From Amoebophrya sp. A120 (lineage: Eukaryota > Sar > Dinophyceae > Syndiniales > Amoebophryaceae), in contig CAJINV010000020.1 of the NCBI GenBank assembly GCA_905178155.1, positions 1,116,001 through 1,180,000 of the forward strand: 64,000 nt of DNA. The letters run 5' to 3'. Every line of letters begins with the position of its first letter. Position 1 is the stretch's first letter. The translations under genes and the position numbers were made by a program. The notes below the pieces were generated by a model that ran no database searches, was not told where the DNA came from, and saw only the letters and a program-made list of their open reading frames with translations. This document shows, one piece after another, positions 23,089 to 35,330 of the stretch.

Positions 23089-26000
23089 TTATTCCGCTAG
23101 GTGATCACGCAACGTCGACGAATTATCGTGGGAGGACGATGTTGTAGTTGTTGCGTGGAGGTTCTGTACACTCGCCGACGTTCTCGTGGTTCTTCTCTGC
23201 GTCTGCTCCCGAAGATAATGATCTGCAGAAGTTGAAGTAGTAGATCTCGTCGTGGTTGCACCAGCAGCGAAGCTGCTAGTCCGAGGAACAACATCACCGC
23301 TGAAGGAGGACGAGCCCGCCTGTGGTCCTCTGGTGCTGCCCATCGCTGCATCGAGGGAGAGGTGGAGCTGCCCCAAATACGGCGCCCGACCGGTGCTACT
23401 GGAGGCAGACAAAACTCCGTCCGGTTCAACCGGCGGCAGCGGCGGAAACCGCGGAATCTTCATGCGTGCGATCTGCGCCTCGAGGGGCAGCTCCTCGGCG
23501 GGTGAGTTCGCCTCGTCATGTTGTTGACCACGCGCTGTTGTTCTAGCTGTGCCCTCAAGTTGTAGAGCTGCGCTAGATGAGGAGCTCCTGCGCAAGTCTC
23601 CTGCAAGAATCCGGTCTAGAGACCACGGCGCGGAGGAGGTGTTATTACGAGAAAACCTCTTGCTTGCCGCACCGTGGAGCTCTCCTGGAGTTTCGGCTTC
23701 TCGTGCTGGTCCACGAACAGTAGCTCCATCGTCATCATCTTCAGAGGTCCTCACTCTCCGAGCGGTTGATGTGCCAGCCATTGGTGCAGTAACCTGGTCA
23801 TCCTCGTCGTCCCCTAAACAATGTTCCGCACTGTAGTTCGTGTTTGCCGCCAGGTTGTTTGTCCTCGGGACAATTTCCGGCGATGTGCCTTCCGAGAAAG
23901 CCGGCTCGTAGGGGTCTTTCTGATCATCATCTTCGTGGTCCATTTTCATTTCTGGTGGTGATGACAACAGCCCTTGAACATGTTGCGCAGTAGACGGCAC
24001 GACGCAAGAGCCAGCATAGCCGGCCCCTCCTGATCCACCAGCACGAGGAGAGGACAAGGAAACCCGCAGCAGCGGCAGCTCGGGGTCGGCGTCGGAAGAC
24101 CATTGCGTTTCCCCTCCGTCATTGTCCACAGGACCACGCGGAGGGACCAGCAGATCTGTTACAACAGGACCAGGCCCTCGTCCAGGTGGTCCTTCATCCT
24201 GCACCACATTCGTATCCCGTTCCCGCTTGAAGGTGTTCGACATCGACTCAGAGGTGGACATCCCCGCGAAAATGTCCGCTAGCACTTCGGCCAGAATCCT
24301 TTCCGCAGCGGCTTCTGCGTTTCGGAGTTCGCTGCGCAGTTGCTGGACCCGGTTCCGGCGCCGCGGATCGGTCCTCCACTTCAGCAGCCCCCGGTGGATT
24401 CGCTGCTCCGCCTGATCGAAAAGTAGTCCTAGTTTGGCCTTCACCCACCCCAGCAAAGTAGAGGAACCTCTGGACGATTCATCTGCACTTCTTCCGGCAA
24501 TGGCTGACCACTCTTCGCGCAACCTTTGGAGGTGTTTCTGCAACTCGCGGAGCTTCAAGCCGTGTTCTCGCTGCGACAACCTCAAAACAGGAGCATGATT
24601 TGGATTTTGTTTTTTTGCCTTCTCACTGCTCCCATCTTCGTTCAACAACTGTGCTTCCGCTAGCAGTGTCTGCAGCGTTTCCGCTGTTTTTCCGATTTCC
24701 ACTTGCAGCCGATCCTTCACTGCTTTCTCGGCCAATAGGAGAGCTTCTGCATTGTAGTTGACACGGCCATGTTGGTCGTGCTTTTTGGTCTTATCACCAC
24801 CGACGGTAAGACCTACAAGTTCGGCGAACTTCAGCTCTGCGCGGGAAAACCACTTTTCCCGCAGTGTTTCGACCTGAAGGGTGATCTGGTGCTCGACTAT
24901 CACAAGAAAAAGTGGTAACGTTAACGGAATTTGGTTTTGGCATGCAGGAATACACAATAAATGATGCCCAAAGTTGTATTGCATAGCATGCATGATAGTG
25001 AAAATTTGTCATGCATGACTGCAATGCCCCAAAACCGTTATCGTTATACACTTTTTTGCTTGATATCGACCGAGGCGATGTCATTCTGCGTCTGGTTTTC
25101 CGTCTGGTTCAGCTCCTGTAGCTTTTCAATCGCGATTTTGCACTCCTCCGCACGACTCGCCAAGTTCACGATGCTTTTGTGCATCGAAGCAGATGTAGCT
25201 GTAGGTGCGTCGTCAGTAGAGGTAGACGATGCTGGCCTTCTCCGCGGCGCTCCTCGAGAAGTTTTCGCATTATTCCCCCGCCGCGGCTCATACCGCCGTA
25301 GAATGCAGTCGCGAATCGCTAACGTCAGCGAGGTTAGCTCTTCCTGCACTTTGGTCGCAACGGCTTGCATCCTTTTCGATGTTGATGCACAACTCGAATC
25401 CACAATTACTCCCGCGCCTTTTTTTGCTGTTGATGATGACGTCGCTCTTTTGCTTGTATCAAAAGTTTCCTGCAGGTTAGTGAGTGTCATTCTCATCTCC
25501 GACACAAATTGCAGAAGCAGCTCGAGATCTCGGGTGTCGTCATCGGACGCGGGGACGCGATTCTCGGTTGGACTGCCGAGACGATTCCCAACTATCTCCG
25601 GAGAGCTTGTTTTATTCAACACCATTGTTCTACCCGGAACCCGAGGAGTCAGACGCAGTGACGTGGTGCTCGCCGGCGGTTGATGTGCACCAGGGCTGGT
25701 CGTGTTTGTTCTACTTGACGAAGGTAGCTGTAATAGCATCGTCGCCCCACGCGGCGTTGGCTCGAAAGCACCGCGCTGTGAGGAGGTTGTACTCCTGCTC
25801 CTCGACGCATTATTGTATAATCGCGCCCTTGTGCTAGAAGAAGCAGACAGGTCAAAATTTGACGCAGGCTCTTCCTCTTTCTGCAGGTCCTTTATTTCCG
25901 ACGTTGCTTGCAGTTCTTGTGCGGGTGGTTCAACAAGACTTTTCAAATTCGCAGCAAAGTCTGTTATGTAGCTGCTCATTCCTTGCCCTACGGAATTCCT

Positions 26001-26771
26001 CACGGTCGTGCTCGACGCCGTGCTCTTGTTAGAGGGAAGGAAAAAGGATGCTGCCCCCACTGCACCTGCCGGCTTTGACGATAAACACGGGCTCGCAGAG
26101 GATGTGGATGTCGGCATCAGACCAATTTTCCCGATCCCTGGCGGGCGGGAAAACAAGGAACTCGAGCGGGAAGTGGTCCGTCTTGCTAGCAGCAGCTTCG
26201 TAGGGCTTTGCTGAAGAAACGAGTTCTGCTGAAACTGCCGGCCCAGGTCGAACCGTGGCGAGAGCGACGCGGACAGCGCTGGTCCATCGCCAAACAGTTG
26301 CCCTGCAGCTCCAGCTCCAGTCAGAGAAAAAGCGGTCTGCGGACGCCGCGGTGATGTGGCCGCTGATGTGGCCAGCTGCGCACTAGCGCCAACATTTCCA
26401 AGTAACAGCGACGGGGACGTAAGGCTAATGCTGCCGCTGCGGAGGTGTGATGATGAGGAACGACCGCGCTGCTGCTGAAGCAGCTGCTGCAGCTCCGAAG
26501 CGAGGGACCGAATTTCCTCGTCCTTGTCCGCGTTTGTCCGCCGCAGCTCCTATGAACTGCAAAAGCATCGTACTCGTATAAATGCATTACAAATTTCCTT
26601 AGCATGAGAAATGAAATTTGTAATGCGGATTTACCTTCAGAAAAAGATTTGTAATGCATGACTGCAATACGAGTACGATACTTTATTTGCACAGGATAGC
26701 TCCGCATTCGCAACGATCAAATGCTGAATCTTGCTGCTGCTGGGGTTGGAGGAACTAGAAGGGGTTGCCAT
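23089..26771 (-). CDS. coiled-coil and Ser/Arg-rich low-complexity protein, unknown
   Basis: 1,118 residues in three exons: 26771-26699, 26545-25066 and 24892-23089. They total 3,357 nt in one frame after two introners are removed. The ATG at 26771 gives MATPSSS. Residues from about 20 to 50 (LIVANAELRRTNADKDEEI and on) form a leucine-zipper-like coil; long Ser/Thr/Pro-rich segments follow. A second helical region lies around the second introner (SLVEPPAQELQ through QVETLREKWFSRAELKFAE and LQKHLQRLREEWSAIAG). No catalytic motif, signal peptide or membrane helix. The composition fits a cytoskeletal, centrosomal or scaffold protein, but that is a guess. A perfect hairpin lies about 90-125 bp upstream of the ATG. 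Confidence 0.75.
24898..25065 (-). mobile_element. introner, family C
   Basis: 168 bp, TIR core GTTAACGG with AAAGTG, exact TSD tcgac (24893-24897, 25066-25070). Removal gives IASVEHQITLQVET in the coiled-coil protein. Confidence 0.9.
26551..26698 (-). mobile_element. introner, family A
   Basis: 148 bp, the shortest introner here. TIR core AAAAGTATCGTACTCG (one arm slightly expanded), exact TSD gctcc (26546-26550, 26699-26703). Removal gives VANAELRRTNADKDEE. Confidence 0.9.
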
Positions 26772-26856
26772 TTTGCGTTTTGGGGTGATTTGACTCAGCT
26801 CCTTTTTAGCCATACCGAGTCCGAGTCTGCGTCCGGACGAGCGTCTAGAAATTGAT

Positions 26857-26895
26857 GTTGCGGACGAAAGAAACTAAGTTTCTTTCGTCCGCAAC
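26857..26895. repeat. perfect 19-bp palindrome upstream of coiled-coil gene
   Basis: Arms 26857-26875 and 26877-26895 are exact inverse copies around one central base; each contains CGGACGAAAGAAACT. Two tandem copies of TTTATTTTTTGTATGCAAA follow at about 26899-26938. The position, 86-125 bp upstream of the ATG, fits a promoter or 5' leader element; function unproven. Confidence 0.8.
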
Positions 26896-27451
26896 AACCT
26901 TTATTTTTTGTATGCAAAGTTTATTTTTTGTATGCAAACCTCCGCGGACCGCGGTCTCGGTCTCCGTCTCACCCAATGCCAACACTCCGTTCAACCACAA
27001 TGGTTCCACATTCATCCATCATGTTCTCTCTCAAGAAGGCGGGTATATTACACCGGCAGAAGTTGAAAAAAAGCTTGACTCAGACGTTTCACAGTCCGCG
27101 TGCGATCTCAAAGCTCACGACTTTCTATGACTGTCGCGATTTTATCTCCTGGCGCTGCAGGAAAGGTGCCTGCCACGCCACTGTCGTAGCTACCGGGTGA
27201 GGTGGATTCGTCGACGTCCATTACGATCAAATTAATTTCACGGGGTGAAACAAAGGAGGACAACAACATTATCTATTATTTCCTGCCAATTTTATCAATC
27301 CAATACAAAGCCACCAAAGCTTTCTCAAATCAGTTCATCTTCGTAAGGACAAGCATGGAGTTCCATTTTCTCATTTTTACTTGTCAAAGAGCCAAATCTA
27401 CTTAAACCGTGGCCAATGTGCGCTTTCTTAAACACCCCATCGCAACATCCC
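26896..27451. other. intergenic region
   Basis: About 550 bp with the tandem TTTATTTTTTG repeat at its left and no clear coding frame. It separates the coiled-coil gene start from the next gene's stop. Confidence 0.4.
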
Positions 27452-28230
27452 TCACCACTCGAACGAAGGTCGGTACTGCAACTTCGGCGCAGCCGTGTCT
27501 GCGTGGTCGCGGTTGACATGATTCCCTTGCAACGGCTCATCTGGATGCGGTGGTGGCGTGTACACGCAGTCGCAAAGGCTCGCCATGACCTCCGGGTTCC
27601 CCACGTCATACTCTACGCTCGTGAACGTTTCCTGCTCGAGTTTTTTCTGCTCGCCCCCGAAATTCTTTAACCACATGTCCATTTGTTGCTGTTTCACGGT
27701 TTTTCTTCTCTTCGGGGGAGCAGCGACCGGGGCTACTCCAACAGTCGGGGGCGCATTCGGGAACAAGGGTCCCAGAGGGCTTGCGGCCGTGGCTCCTTCT
27801 CGTTGTTGAGCTGCTCCCGCAGAAGTAGTTGTCGTGAGCTGCACATACAAGCCTGCTTCGGTATCTTTCCGAAACATGCAGACCAGCTGCTCCGGCTTCA
27901 TGTGGTGCACGACATAACTGCGATCGTTCAAGGGCGCCCAGCAATTGTTTGGATGGGTGATTTCGGTGCAGCACCTGATAAGTGATACACGGGTAGAAGT
28001 CTTTGTGAATGTGAGTGTACTATAGTTGCAAACATTTTGATGTAATGGCTTTTGTTGGGATAAAATGATCTACATCTTCAGATTTTTTGGATGAATTCAC
28101 AGCAACAATGAAAAAAATCACAAGTGTAGAACTACAAAAGTACTTTGCATCCATGGCGAAATGTTCCTCCATCATATCGTAGAGTGTCACCGAGGCCAAG
28201 TTATGCAGTGCAAAAGAAGATGAAGGATGA
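27452..28230 (-). CDS. small gene of uncertain structure, possible signal peptide
   Basis: The firm part is a terminal exon, about 27984-27452, entered at an AG acceptor before GTGCTGCACC. It reads CCTEITHPNNCWAPLND, then HHMKPEQLVCMFRKDTEAG, an Ala/Pro-rich stretch, PPKRRKTVKQQQMDMWLKN, and ends PKLQYRPSFEW. Upstream, 28160-28025 encodes MDAKYFCSSTLVIFFIVAV, a good signal-peptide-like start. I could not join the two with a canonical intron in frame, so the linkage is tentative. No domain recognised. The basic PPKRRK stretch could be a nuclear signal, which would argue against secretion. Confidence 0.45.
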
Positions 28231-28422
28231 TGGCACACGATACTGAAACTGATAAACGCAAATGCTTTCAAAAGAAATAAAAGGACGAAAAGCGGAACTT
28301 GTCATGCAGGCACGGCTACTACGGTTGAGGAAGAAAATCCGCCTTCGCGTATCAAGACTAAGATGAAGTACATTTTTGCAAAAAATTAGGATAAAGACTC
28401 CGTGCGATATTTCGCACAAGAA

Positions 28423-31400
28423 CTACTTTTGCTGTGGATACAAATCCCGGCGAACTAATTGGTGCAGGTACAAGCCGTAGCTCGCGTCTTCCACCCGCAG
28501 GCGCGTCAACCGCTTTTTCCGGTCTTCCTCGACGAATTTCCGCACCAAATCCAGGGTGATCACCACCCCCGCCCCCCGCGCGTACGGCGGAAAGACGTCG
28601 TTGTATCGTGAGGAAAAATCTCCCCTCGCCAAACTCACAACTGAAATTTGTGATGCTGGTTTGTGATCATAAATCAGCTTTGTCTTGCATATGAGGCAAA
28701 TGCTAGCCGTGTGGCGCATTCCACAGCTAAGCTGTCATGCGCTTTTGCCTACTGCAAAGCTGTCTGTCATGCCTGAGTGCTAGCCCTTTGCATACCTAAT
28801 CAGCCTTAGGAAGTGTTGCCTGCCAGCGCTTGCTGCAATACAGCAATGATTTGTGTACACAAATCCAGCAACAGAAATTTGCGTTTCAATATGGGGAGGG
28901 GGCTTTTTTTCACTTTGATACGCTGACAAACTTTTCGTCCGCAAGGAAGTGCGCGGAATCGGGATCCCGGATCACCTCACCGCTGTAGTCGAAGGCGCCC
29001 AGGTAGAGTTGGGCGCGCTGGAGCTGGTTCAGGTGCTGGAAGAACTGCACGGGGCGCAGGTAGATGTCGTCGTCAATTTTCAAAATGTACCCCGCGTCGG
29101 TGTGGTTCGCCACCCAGTGCCACATCTGCATCCCCTGGTTGCCGATCGGGTACTCGGGCGGCGCGTCGACGAACACAACATCCCGAAACAGCTCCGCCTC
29201 GATATCCTGTGCAGAAGTATCGCACTCATAGTACTAATTGCACTTGTGCATTACATTTTTTTCTCAAGGCAAATCAGCATTACAAATTCAATTTGTAATC
29301 ATGCTGGGCTAATTATTTGTAATGCAATTTATACTAGTACGATACTTTTGCAATGCATACTCGCCGCGCAACAGCCAATCCGGGTCTTCCTCGTCCGATT
29401 GTTCGCTCCCCACCCGATTCACGAAAAATTTGTAGGTCACCCGCATCGGACTCTCGTCGCGCTGCGGCCGCGCCTTGTTCGGCCCCGGACCGCGGGGTAG
29501 GTCGTTTTCGAGAACTTTCAGCCAGGTGTCGCGCATTGCCTGGCGCCGGTTGAAGTTCGCTTTGCCGGACAGCACCCCGATGAAAGCGAAGGGGGTCAAC
29601 TGCGCCTGTTCCTGCTCCCGGCACACCATTCGCGCCTGCTGCAAAAGGTTCTCTTCGAAGGGGAGGCGGTACCGGTAGTAGAAAAAGTCCTGCACCAGCT
29701 TCAGCGACGACTGCATCACGTAAATCGCGTCCGAGTGGGCGGATTCGGTGAGAAACTTGTGCGCGGACTGCGGCGTGAAGCTCGGGAAGCGGAACTTCGC
29801 GACCGCGTACTTGAAGTAGTAGCAGTAATCAAGAAAATGTTTGAAAATCGGTTCCCCGGTAGTTTCGTCCTGCCACCAGAGAAAGGTGGGCACCACGCCG
29901 TGCGCGATGGCTTCCAACAGTCGCGGCGAGGGGAGGTCCTGGTTGTCCTGGCCGAACAGGATGGAGAAGGTGTAGTTTTGGAACGCCGGGAGTCGCGTCT
30001 CCGTGGTCAGGTCGATGAAGACGTCGTTCGGAAAATTTTCCCGCGCCTCTTCGATATCAAATGTAAAACTGTCTGGGTCTCCTGGAAGAGTCATGCTGTT
30101 TCTGCATGACACGGAAGGTCTGGCATGGAAGCTCTAGCATCACAGGTTTCGAGAAGCTTCCGCAATGCCGAACCCGCATGACAAATCCCCCATTTTGGTG
30201 ACAGAAAGTGAGCAGCTTTTGCTACCCATGCATGAGAGATTTTTGTGTGTTCTGAAATGCGCATCACAGGTTACATCCTTCCAGACCCAGACATTTATTT
30301 TTGCACTTGATATTCGAACAGAGAAAACATCAATTGGTCCATCGTTTCCAAGGGCGGGATATGAACTGCAAAAGTATCGTACTAGTGGTAATTGCAACAC
30401 AAATTCGCTCAGCACGACAAATGGAATTTCTCATGCTGATTTGCCTTGGGAACCAGATTTGTGATGCATAATTGCGATTACTACGAGTACGATACTTTTG
30501 CACAGGATACGGGAAGAGGAAGGAAACTTTCCGCACCCCCATCTTCGCCTCGGTTAGGTGTCTCGGAAATCTGGGGAACACCCGGTGGTCCAAATGATAC
30601 AAAGGGTGGCTGGCCTTCCCAAACGGAACCAAGTCCGTCGCGTCAGTGAAGGTGGCCCGGAACATCCCCAACTGCAGGGGCTCGTTTGTGTGCGGATCGG
30701 TCAGGGGCTCCTTGTTGGAGAGCCAAATCACGGGACAGGGTTCGTTTCTGGTGACGGCGAGGGATGCGTTGGAGCGGAGGTAGATCGTCGGCTCCAAACT
30801 CCCCGTATGGAGAAAAGAAAAGAGTGCTTCGGTTTTTCTTTTTACACGAATATGTAGCAGGAGGAGGAAGGGAATATCAAACGGAAAGGCAGATGACAAG
30901 CACTTTCATGCGGGACGAGAGCAGGCCCAGGCCCAGAAGTGTTGCAAATTTATTTTGTCGTGGTCGTTTTCGAGCAGACCAACAAAGCTGTGTTGCTAGA
31001 AGTACAAAACACATTTGTGAAAGCTATAGAGCACTTTTTTCTACTTCGGATACGCCGCGTTCGTTCCACAGTGCCCCGGGAAAATTAGGCAGAGTTTGAA
31101 TATGATGACCCCTCGAAGAATCTGTAGCGCCGCGCTGTCACGCATTATACTCATGGCCCTCCTGCTGCACGACCACCTGCCGCCTGGTACAGCACCTCTC
31201 CGCCACCGCAAACGCCTCTCGCGCATGTCCTCCCGTAGGTAAATTTGATTCCAGAACAAGCCACGAAGCGTAATTTTCGCGTAGTGGGTGATGACGCAGT
31301 AGGTGAAATCCAGGGCGATAATGGAGCACAGCAAGAAGATCCACAACGCCCAGAACGAAACGGAAAAAACCTCTGAAATAAAAACATCGTAAGCGAACTG

Positions 31401-32730
31401 GAAGTGTCGCGGTCCTAATATTTGTTCGGTGCCCCAGTAGTTGGTGGACGTGGATGTTGTCGTGCTGGTGGAGGGCTGTAAGGAGAGCTGCGGTGGAGGT
31501 TCTTGTGGCGCGGTGTTGAGGTTGATGCTCCGTGCGCCGCCGATCATGCTGCAGTACTCGTGCGAGTCGTAGTGCGCGTTGAAGTCATTGTGTGGCACGG
31601 GTTGCTATGCAAAGAAAAAACTGTTTCACTGGGATGATTTTGCAAGATCTGCATCACAAGTTTGCTACACATGAGACTTCTAAAAACCTGTCATGCGCGT
31701 TTACCAAGGGAAAACACGCTTGAATTCCAATCCCGTGCATGTGTAGCAACACAAACAGTTGCGTGCTCCATTCTATGCATCACAAGTTCACAGTGAAACA
31801 GTTTTTTCGTGCGATAGTTGCCCTGCGTGATCTAATGGGGTCATTGGCGGAGGATTCGGCACTGCGCCGTCGGGAGGGTCGTCAGCGTCCCACAGCGTAA
31901 CGATTGGCATTATCTCCGTATGGATTACAAAAGTACAATTTCTATCGCACTGCAGTGTACTAGCCTGACGTTGGAAGTGCAGCGCGGCGAATTTCAGTAA
32001 AGCGAAGGGAAGTTTGTAAGTATAATTTGAAAAAATGCGGTCAAAAAAGGTAGGAGTAGTTGTGGGAGACGAGAAGAAACAGAAAGATGCAACTTGCGGC
32101 ACGGCATGAAAAACTATCTCCACCATGACCATTTGCATGAGAAGTACGTGTACGACAAAAACTTTTGCATTGAGGATAGCGATAGTATTCCTTGCCACCA
32201 CTGTCGCTCGTGCTTTTGATCCCGTTCGTGCTTTTATTCTTGACCTTTTTGAGGAGCTTGAAAGAGTAAGCAAAAAGACGATTTTTGTCGTCGCTTCGTT
32301 GCGGTGGCGTGCGCCATCGGCCTAGCGGGCGCTCGACCACATCGACCCGTAAAATCTTCGCTGATATCTGGAAAAGTTTGTCCCACGACTCCGACACGTT
32401 CTTTCGGAAATCTATCGCTCCGCTTCCAGCAAGGCAATCCACTTCGGCCTGCAGCTTCCGACGAAAACTCGCCTGGAGTTGCTGAAGCAGATCATTTTTG
32501 TCGGAGCTACACTCTCTGTTGTAGTCAACAGCATTCGGCTTTTTATCTTGTTCTTTTCCTTTATTCGCTAGTATCCTTCGGCTTTTTCTCCAGCTGGCTC
32601 TTACCGTGTGGAATAGCTTCTCGTGCTGTGGACTGCGAGTACTCGTACTCTGATGAAAGGCTTCAATGCTCGTACTCGGACAGGCGGTCGCGGAGAAAAA
32701 GGGATTTCTTTCCTTCATCATCATTCCCAT
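28423..32730 (-). CDS. type II membrane glycosyltransferase, exostosin-like (GT47) plus GT31 domains
   Basis: About 910 residues; likely Golgi enzyme. Exons (minus order): 32730-32179 (tentative), 31918-31817, 31605-31053, 30874-30510, 30359-30313, 30054-29360, 29201-28921, 28603-28423; all introns are introners. After a long cytosolic-looking start comes one helix (VSFWALWIFLLCSIIALDF) typical of a type II anchor. The middle part ends with YTFSILFGQDNQDLPSPRL then LEAIAHGVVPTFLW, like the exostosin donor-binding end. The C-terminal part is a full beta-1,3-galactosyltransferase-like GT31 domain: FIGVLSGKANFNRRQAMRDT, the metal-binding motif KIDDDIYLRP, then VFPPYARGAGVVIT and RLRVEDASYGLYL. 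Donor and acceptor sugars are unknown. If the first exon is not joined, translation would start at the ATG at 31910 (MPIVTLWDADDPP). The joint of exons 1 and 2 does not follow a clean TSD. Confidence 0.75.
28604..28920 (-). mobile_element. introner, F-like divergent
   Basis: 317 bp, ends TATCGTGAGGAAAAATC and an inverse with a GGGGAGGGGGC tract, near-TSD cgttg/cgctg. Removal gives EKFVSDVFPPYARG in the GT31 domain. Confidence 0.75.
29202..29359 (-). mobile_element. introner, family A
   Basis: 158 bp, A-type TIR, 4-bp TSD ctcg (29198-29201, 29360-29363). Removal gives LLRGEAELFRDVVF in the GT31 domain. Confidence 0.85.
30055..30312 (-). mobile_element. introner, family E
   Basis: 258 bp, family E ends, exact TSD ttcga (30050-30054, 30313-30317). 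Removal gives SLFEYEEARENFPND, or the one-residue-shorter form, in the exostosin-like part. Confidence 0.85.
30360..30509 (-). mobile_element. introner, family A
   Basis: 150 bp, TIR TGCAAAAGTATCGTACT, exact TSD cggga (30355-30359, 30510-30514). Joins VRKVSFLFP to PLETMDQLM. Confidence 0.9.
30875..31052 (-). mobile_element. introner, unassigned
   Basis: About 178 bp between TATC and GGATA ends with weak inverse similarity (AAGTAGAAAAAAGTGC at the transcript 5' end). No clear TSD. Removal joins CGTNAA to IPFLLLLHIR in frame. Confidence 0.55.
31606..31816 (-). mobile_element. introner, family G
   Basis: 211 bp, TIR AAAAAACTGTTTCACTG, exact TSD gttgc (31601-31605, 31817-31821). Removal gives DHAGQPVPHNDFNAHYD. 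Confidence 0.9.
31919..32178 (-). mobile_element. introner, family A (divergent)
   Basis: About 260 bp, starting TATGGATTACAAAAGTAC on the plus strand; the other end carries ACTTTTGCATTGAGGATA. No clean TSD, so boundaries and the reading frame across it are uncertain. Confidence 0.65.
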
Positions 32731-34886
32731 CGTTTTGTTTGTAACCCCTGAGCAGGTAGTAGAGCAGGAATTAACGCGAGAGCTATTGCTGTGCGTGGTG
32801 AAATTATCCTCAATCGTCGTTGTTGTTCTTCACAACTTTGAGGGTCGTCGAAACTTTTAAACTAACAAGCAGATCTTCATCGTCATCCAAAATCCCGTAT
32901 CACTATCGTCGCTATTTCTTGTGGCGGCTGTAGCAAGAACTGTGCTGGAGCTGATGAAGATGCGCAACTCACTGTAAGTATGCTTCGGCGGACGATCTTA
33001 CCATTAATAGCCGAAGGTTTATTTCTTTACAGAGAGGACTACAACTCATTTACTTCACACAAGAACCATGGGCGGCAATAGTTGGCACCAGGATCGTCCG
33101 GACAGAAGTACAAAAACAAAAACACCAACTACAGCAGGACCAAACAAAACCATGCGAAAGAACCAGTAAAAAAGATCACGAGCCAAGCTCAAGCATTCGC
33201 TGCGGCGGGGGCGGTTTGGCTTTGCTTGCGGCCCTGCATGAACTTAATAGCCCGTGATTCGAGCATCAACCTCAACAGGAACGTGAAGCAAACGTGTGGG
33301 GCTTCCAAATCTGCGGGAAACTGGTCCTTTCTGCGTCACAGGTGCGACATGGATCTAGAGAAAAGCAACACACAGTAGAAAAGTGAAACGGACATCCGTC
33401 GAGGATCCCTCTCTTTGTCGGCGCTAATGCGCTCGGTCTCGGGCGGTGAAAGTATACTCGGAAAAAAGCATGCTTCCCCTACGTAAAAAGGACAAAACAA
33501 TGCACAAGCGCGGACGGTTTTTGGATGCTTGGTATAAGGATCTCATGCGTTCCAGACCGAGACACCCCAAACCGCAGTAACAACACCAGAAGAGGTTGCT
33601 CATAGATACTTTGCCAAATCAATGCAATTTAAACATCACGACCAGCGTCCTAGATCCTTGTGAAGTTTATGGATCTGCGTTTTTCTTTTCTCAGAAGAAG
33701 TCAGTGGTCTCCTACTAGTACTCCCGTCATCAGCTTTGTACTTTTACAGTTTCAGTGTCTAGCCACAGTTCTTAATCTGAAACAGCGAACAACACACGAA
33801 CCAATCAGCCGCCATGCAAAACTTCGGCCACCACTTGGCGTCGCCAAAGGCAATCTTGATTATTCAAATCGGGCGTGCCTGTGAAGGGATATATCATCGA
33901 AGAGTTTTCATGCGCGGAGCGCAGCAGCATGCCCGACCTCAGGCAACAGACTTTCACTTTTCCCGATAGAATGAATCATACACTTTTTCGAGTGAGTGTT
34001 TGGCTTTCAGGCGTCAGCGTCAAGATCAACAACCGGACTAATGCTCACTTGTGTGAGTAGACCCACTGCGAATTTGTGTGAATAGACACACCTGCGTCGG
34101 CAAGTCGGCTGCCGCTGCAACTTGTAGAGATTTTGTATATGCTGACGATGACGCTGCGCTTCATCTCTCTCATGAACGAAGTCTACTGATTTGAGCGCTA
34201 CGTCGGAGTGCTTTACATAGCGTCTACTTTGAACTGGTACAGCTGAGGTGTCGACAAATATTATTTGTAAGTTTAATAAAGAGAAATATACTTGTTTAAT
34301 AAGTAAAGCACACTACTGGGCTTTTTCCATTCCTTTTCAAGGAAAAAAGCCTCTTCTATGTTCATTTTTCAAATACAGTAGACGTCTTAAACCACTATCC
34401 AAATACACATACTTCGACTCAAGAGGGCTTCGTCGGTCTAGCTGAGATAGTTCTGCTGCCGCTCCGCTCCGCTGTACGTGCGTGCTTTTTGCGCCCTCGT
34501 GCAACTGTTGGCAAATCTTGCAGAAAAATGCGGGTCGAGTCGATTGCTATACTTTTACACCCGGAGTTCGACTATGTACGATGTAAATCTTATATGATCG
34601 CTCTAAGTTCTTGGATTGTTAGTGAAGTGTACAAAAGCGCTCGGGTGAGGCTGGCTCTGATATAGATTACAGCAAAGCGCGCGGTTTGGCTTGTCGGAGC
34701 TTTTTTCCATGAACTGCTTTGGAGCTCTAGTTCTGTCTCTGTCGCACCACTATCAGAATCAGAACAAAATACGGATACCATAGCATGAGTAAGTACACAG
34801 CGTAATTTTTTGCTCCTCGCTACGAATCTATAACGAGGCACCGGCGATGCCAGCGCTCGCATTTTTATGGATATCGATATTGATAT
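32731..34886. other. intergenic region, no gene recognised
   Basis: About 2.15 kb, AT-leaning, short ORFs only, no introner and no recognised RNA gene. It includes the presumed promoter of the glycosyltransferase gene at its left. Confidence 0.45.
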
Positions 34887-35330
34887 TTATTGGTCTCTAT
34901 CTCTTCTATTTATTCCCATAATATTTCTCAGCGGTTCGTGGTGCGGAGGCAGCGCCTGAACGTCCTGTGGCGGACGCGGAGCCAGCGGCGGGTAGGTTTG
35001 AAGTAGATCTCGCCGAAGTAGCGTCTGTAGGTTTGCCACGGAAGCGGGAGCCGCGTAACTCGTTTCCATAGCATATAGCATCCACTGGCCCAGTGTCGAG
35101 ACGGCAGAAGACGGCCCCCAGTGGTGGTTTAGGGTTTCTTCTGCCGCGCGAAGATAGGAACTGTCGCCAAGGTTTTTGAAGTCTTGCAGAAAGAGTTTGC
35201 GGCACGAGTACTTGCGCCTTCTGTTTTGCAAGGCTTCCGCTTTGCCAGCTGGTCCTCGTTTTGCAATGCTCGATAGCGACACGTTGGCCCCGCCACTATC
35301 ATTATGAAAACACGACCCAATTATATCCCA
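34887..35330 (-). CDS. orphan C-terminal exon, unknown protein
   Basis: Open frame from an AG acceptor near 35331 to a stop at 34887. It reads RAWDIIGSCFHNDSGGANV, SLSSIAKRGPAGKAEALQ, then FLQDFKNLGDSSYLRAAEET and LLQTYPPLAPRPPQDVQALP. The codon pattern looks coding and the frame has no start of its own. It may be the last exon of the RING-like gene upstream or of a separate gene; I could not find a frame-consistent donor. No family recognised. Confidence 0.35.
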   Translation of the reverse strand, partial: WDIIGSCFHNDSGGANVSLSSIAKRGPAGKAEALQNRRRKYSCRKLFLQDFKNLGDSSYLRAAEETLNHHWGPSSAVSTLGQWMLYAMETSYAAPASVANLQTLLRRDLLQTYPPLAPRPPQDVQALPPHHEPLRNIMGINRRDRDQ

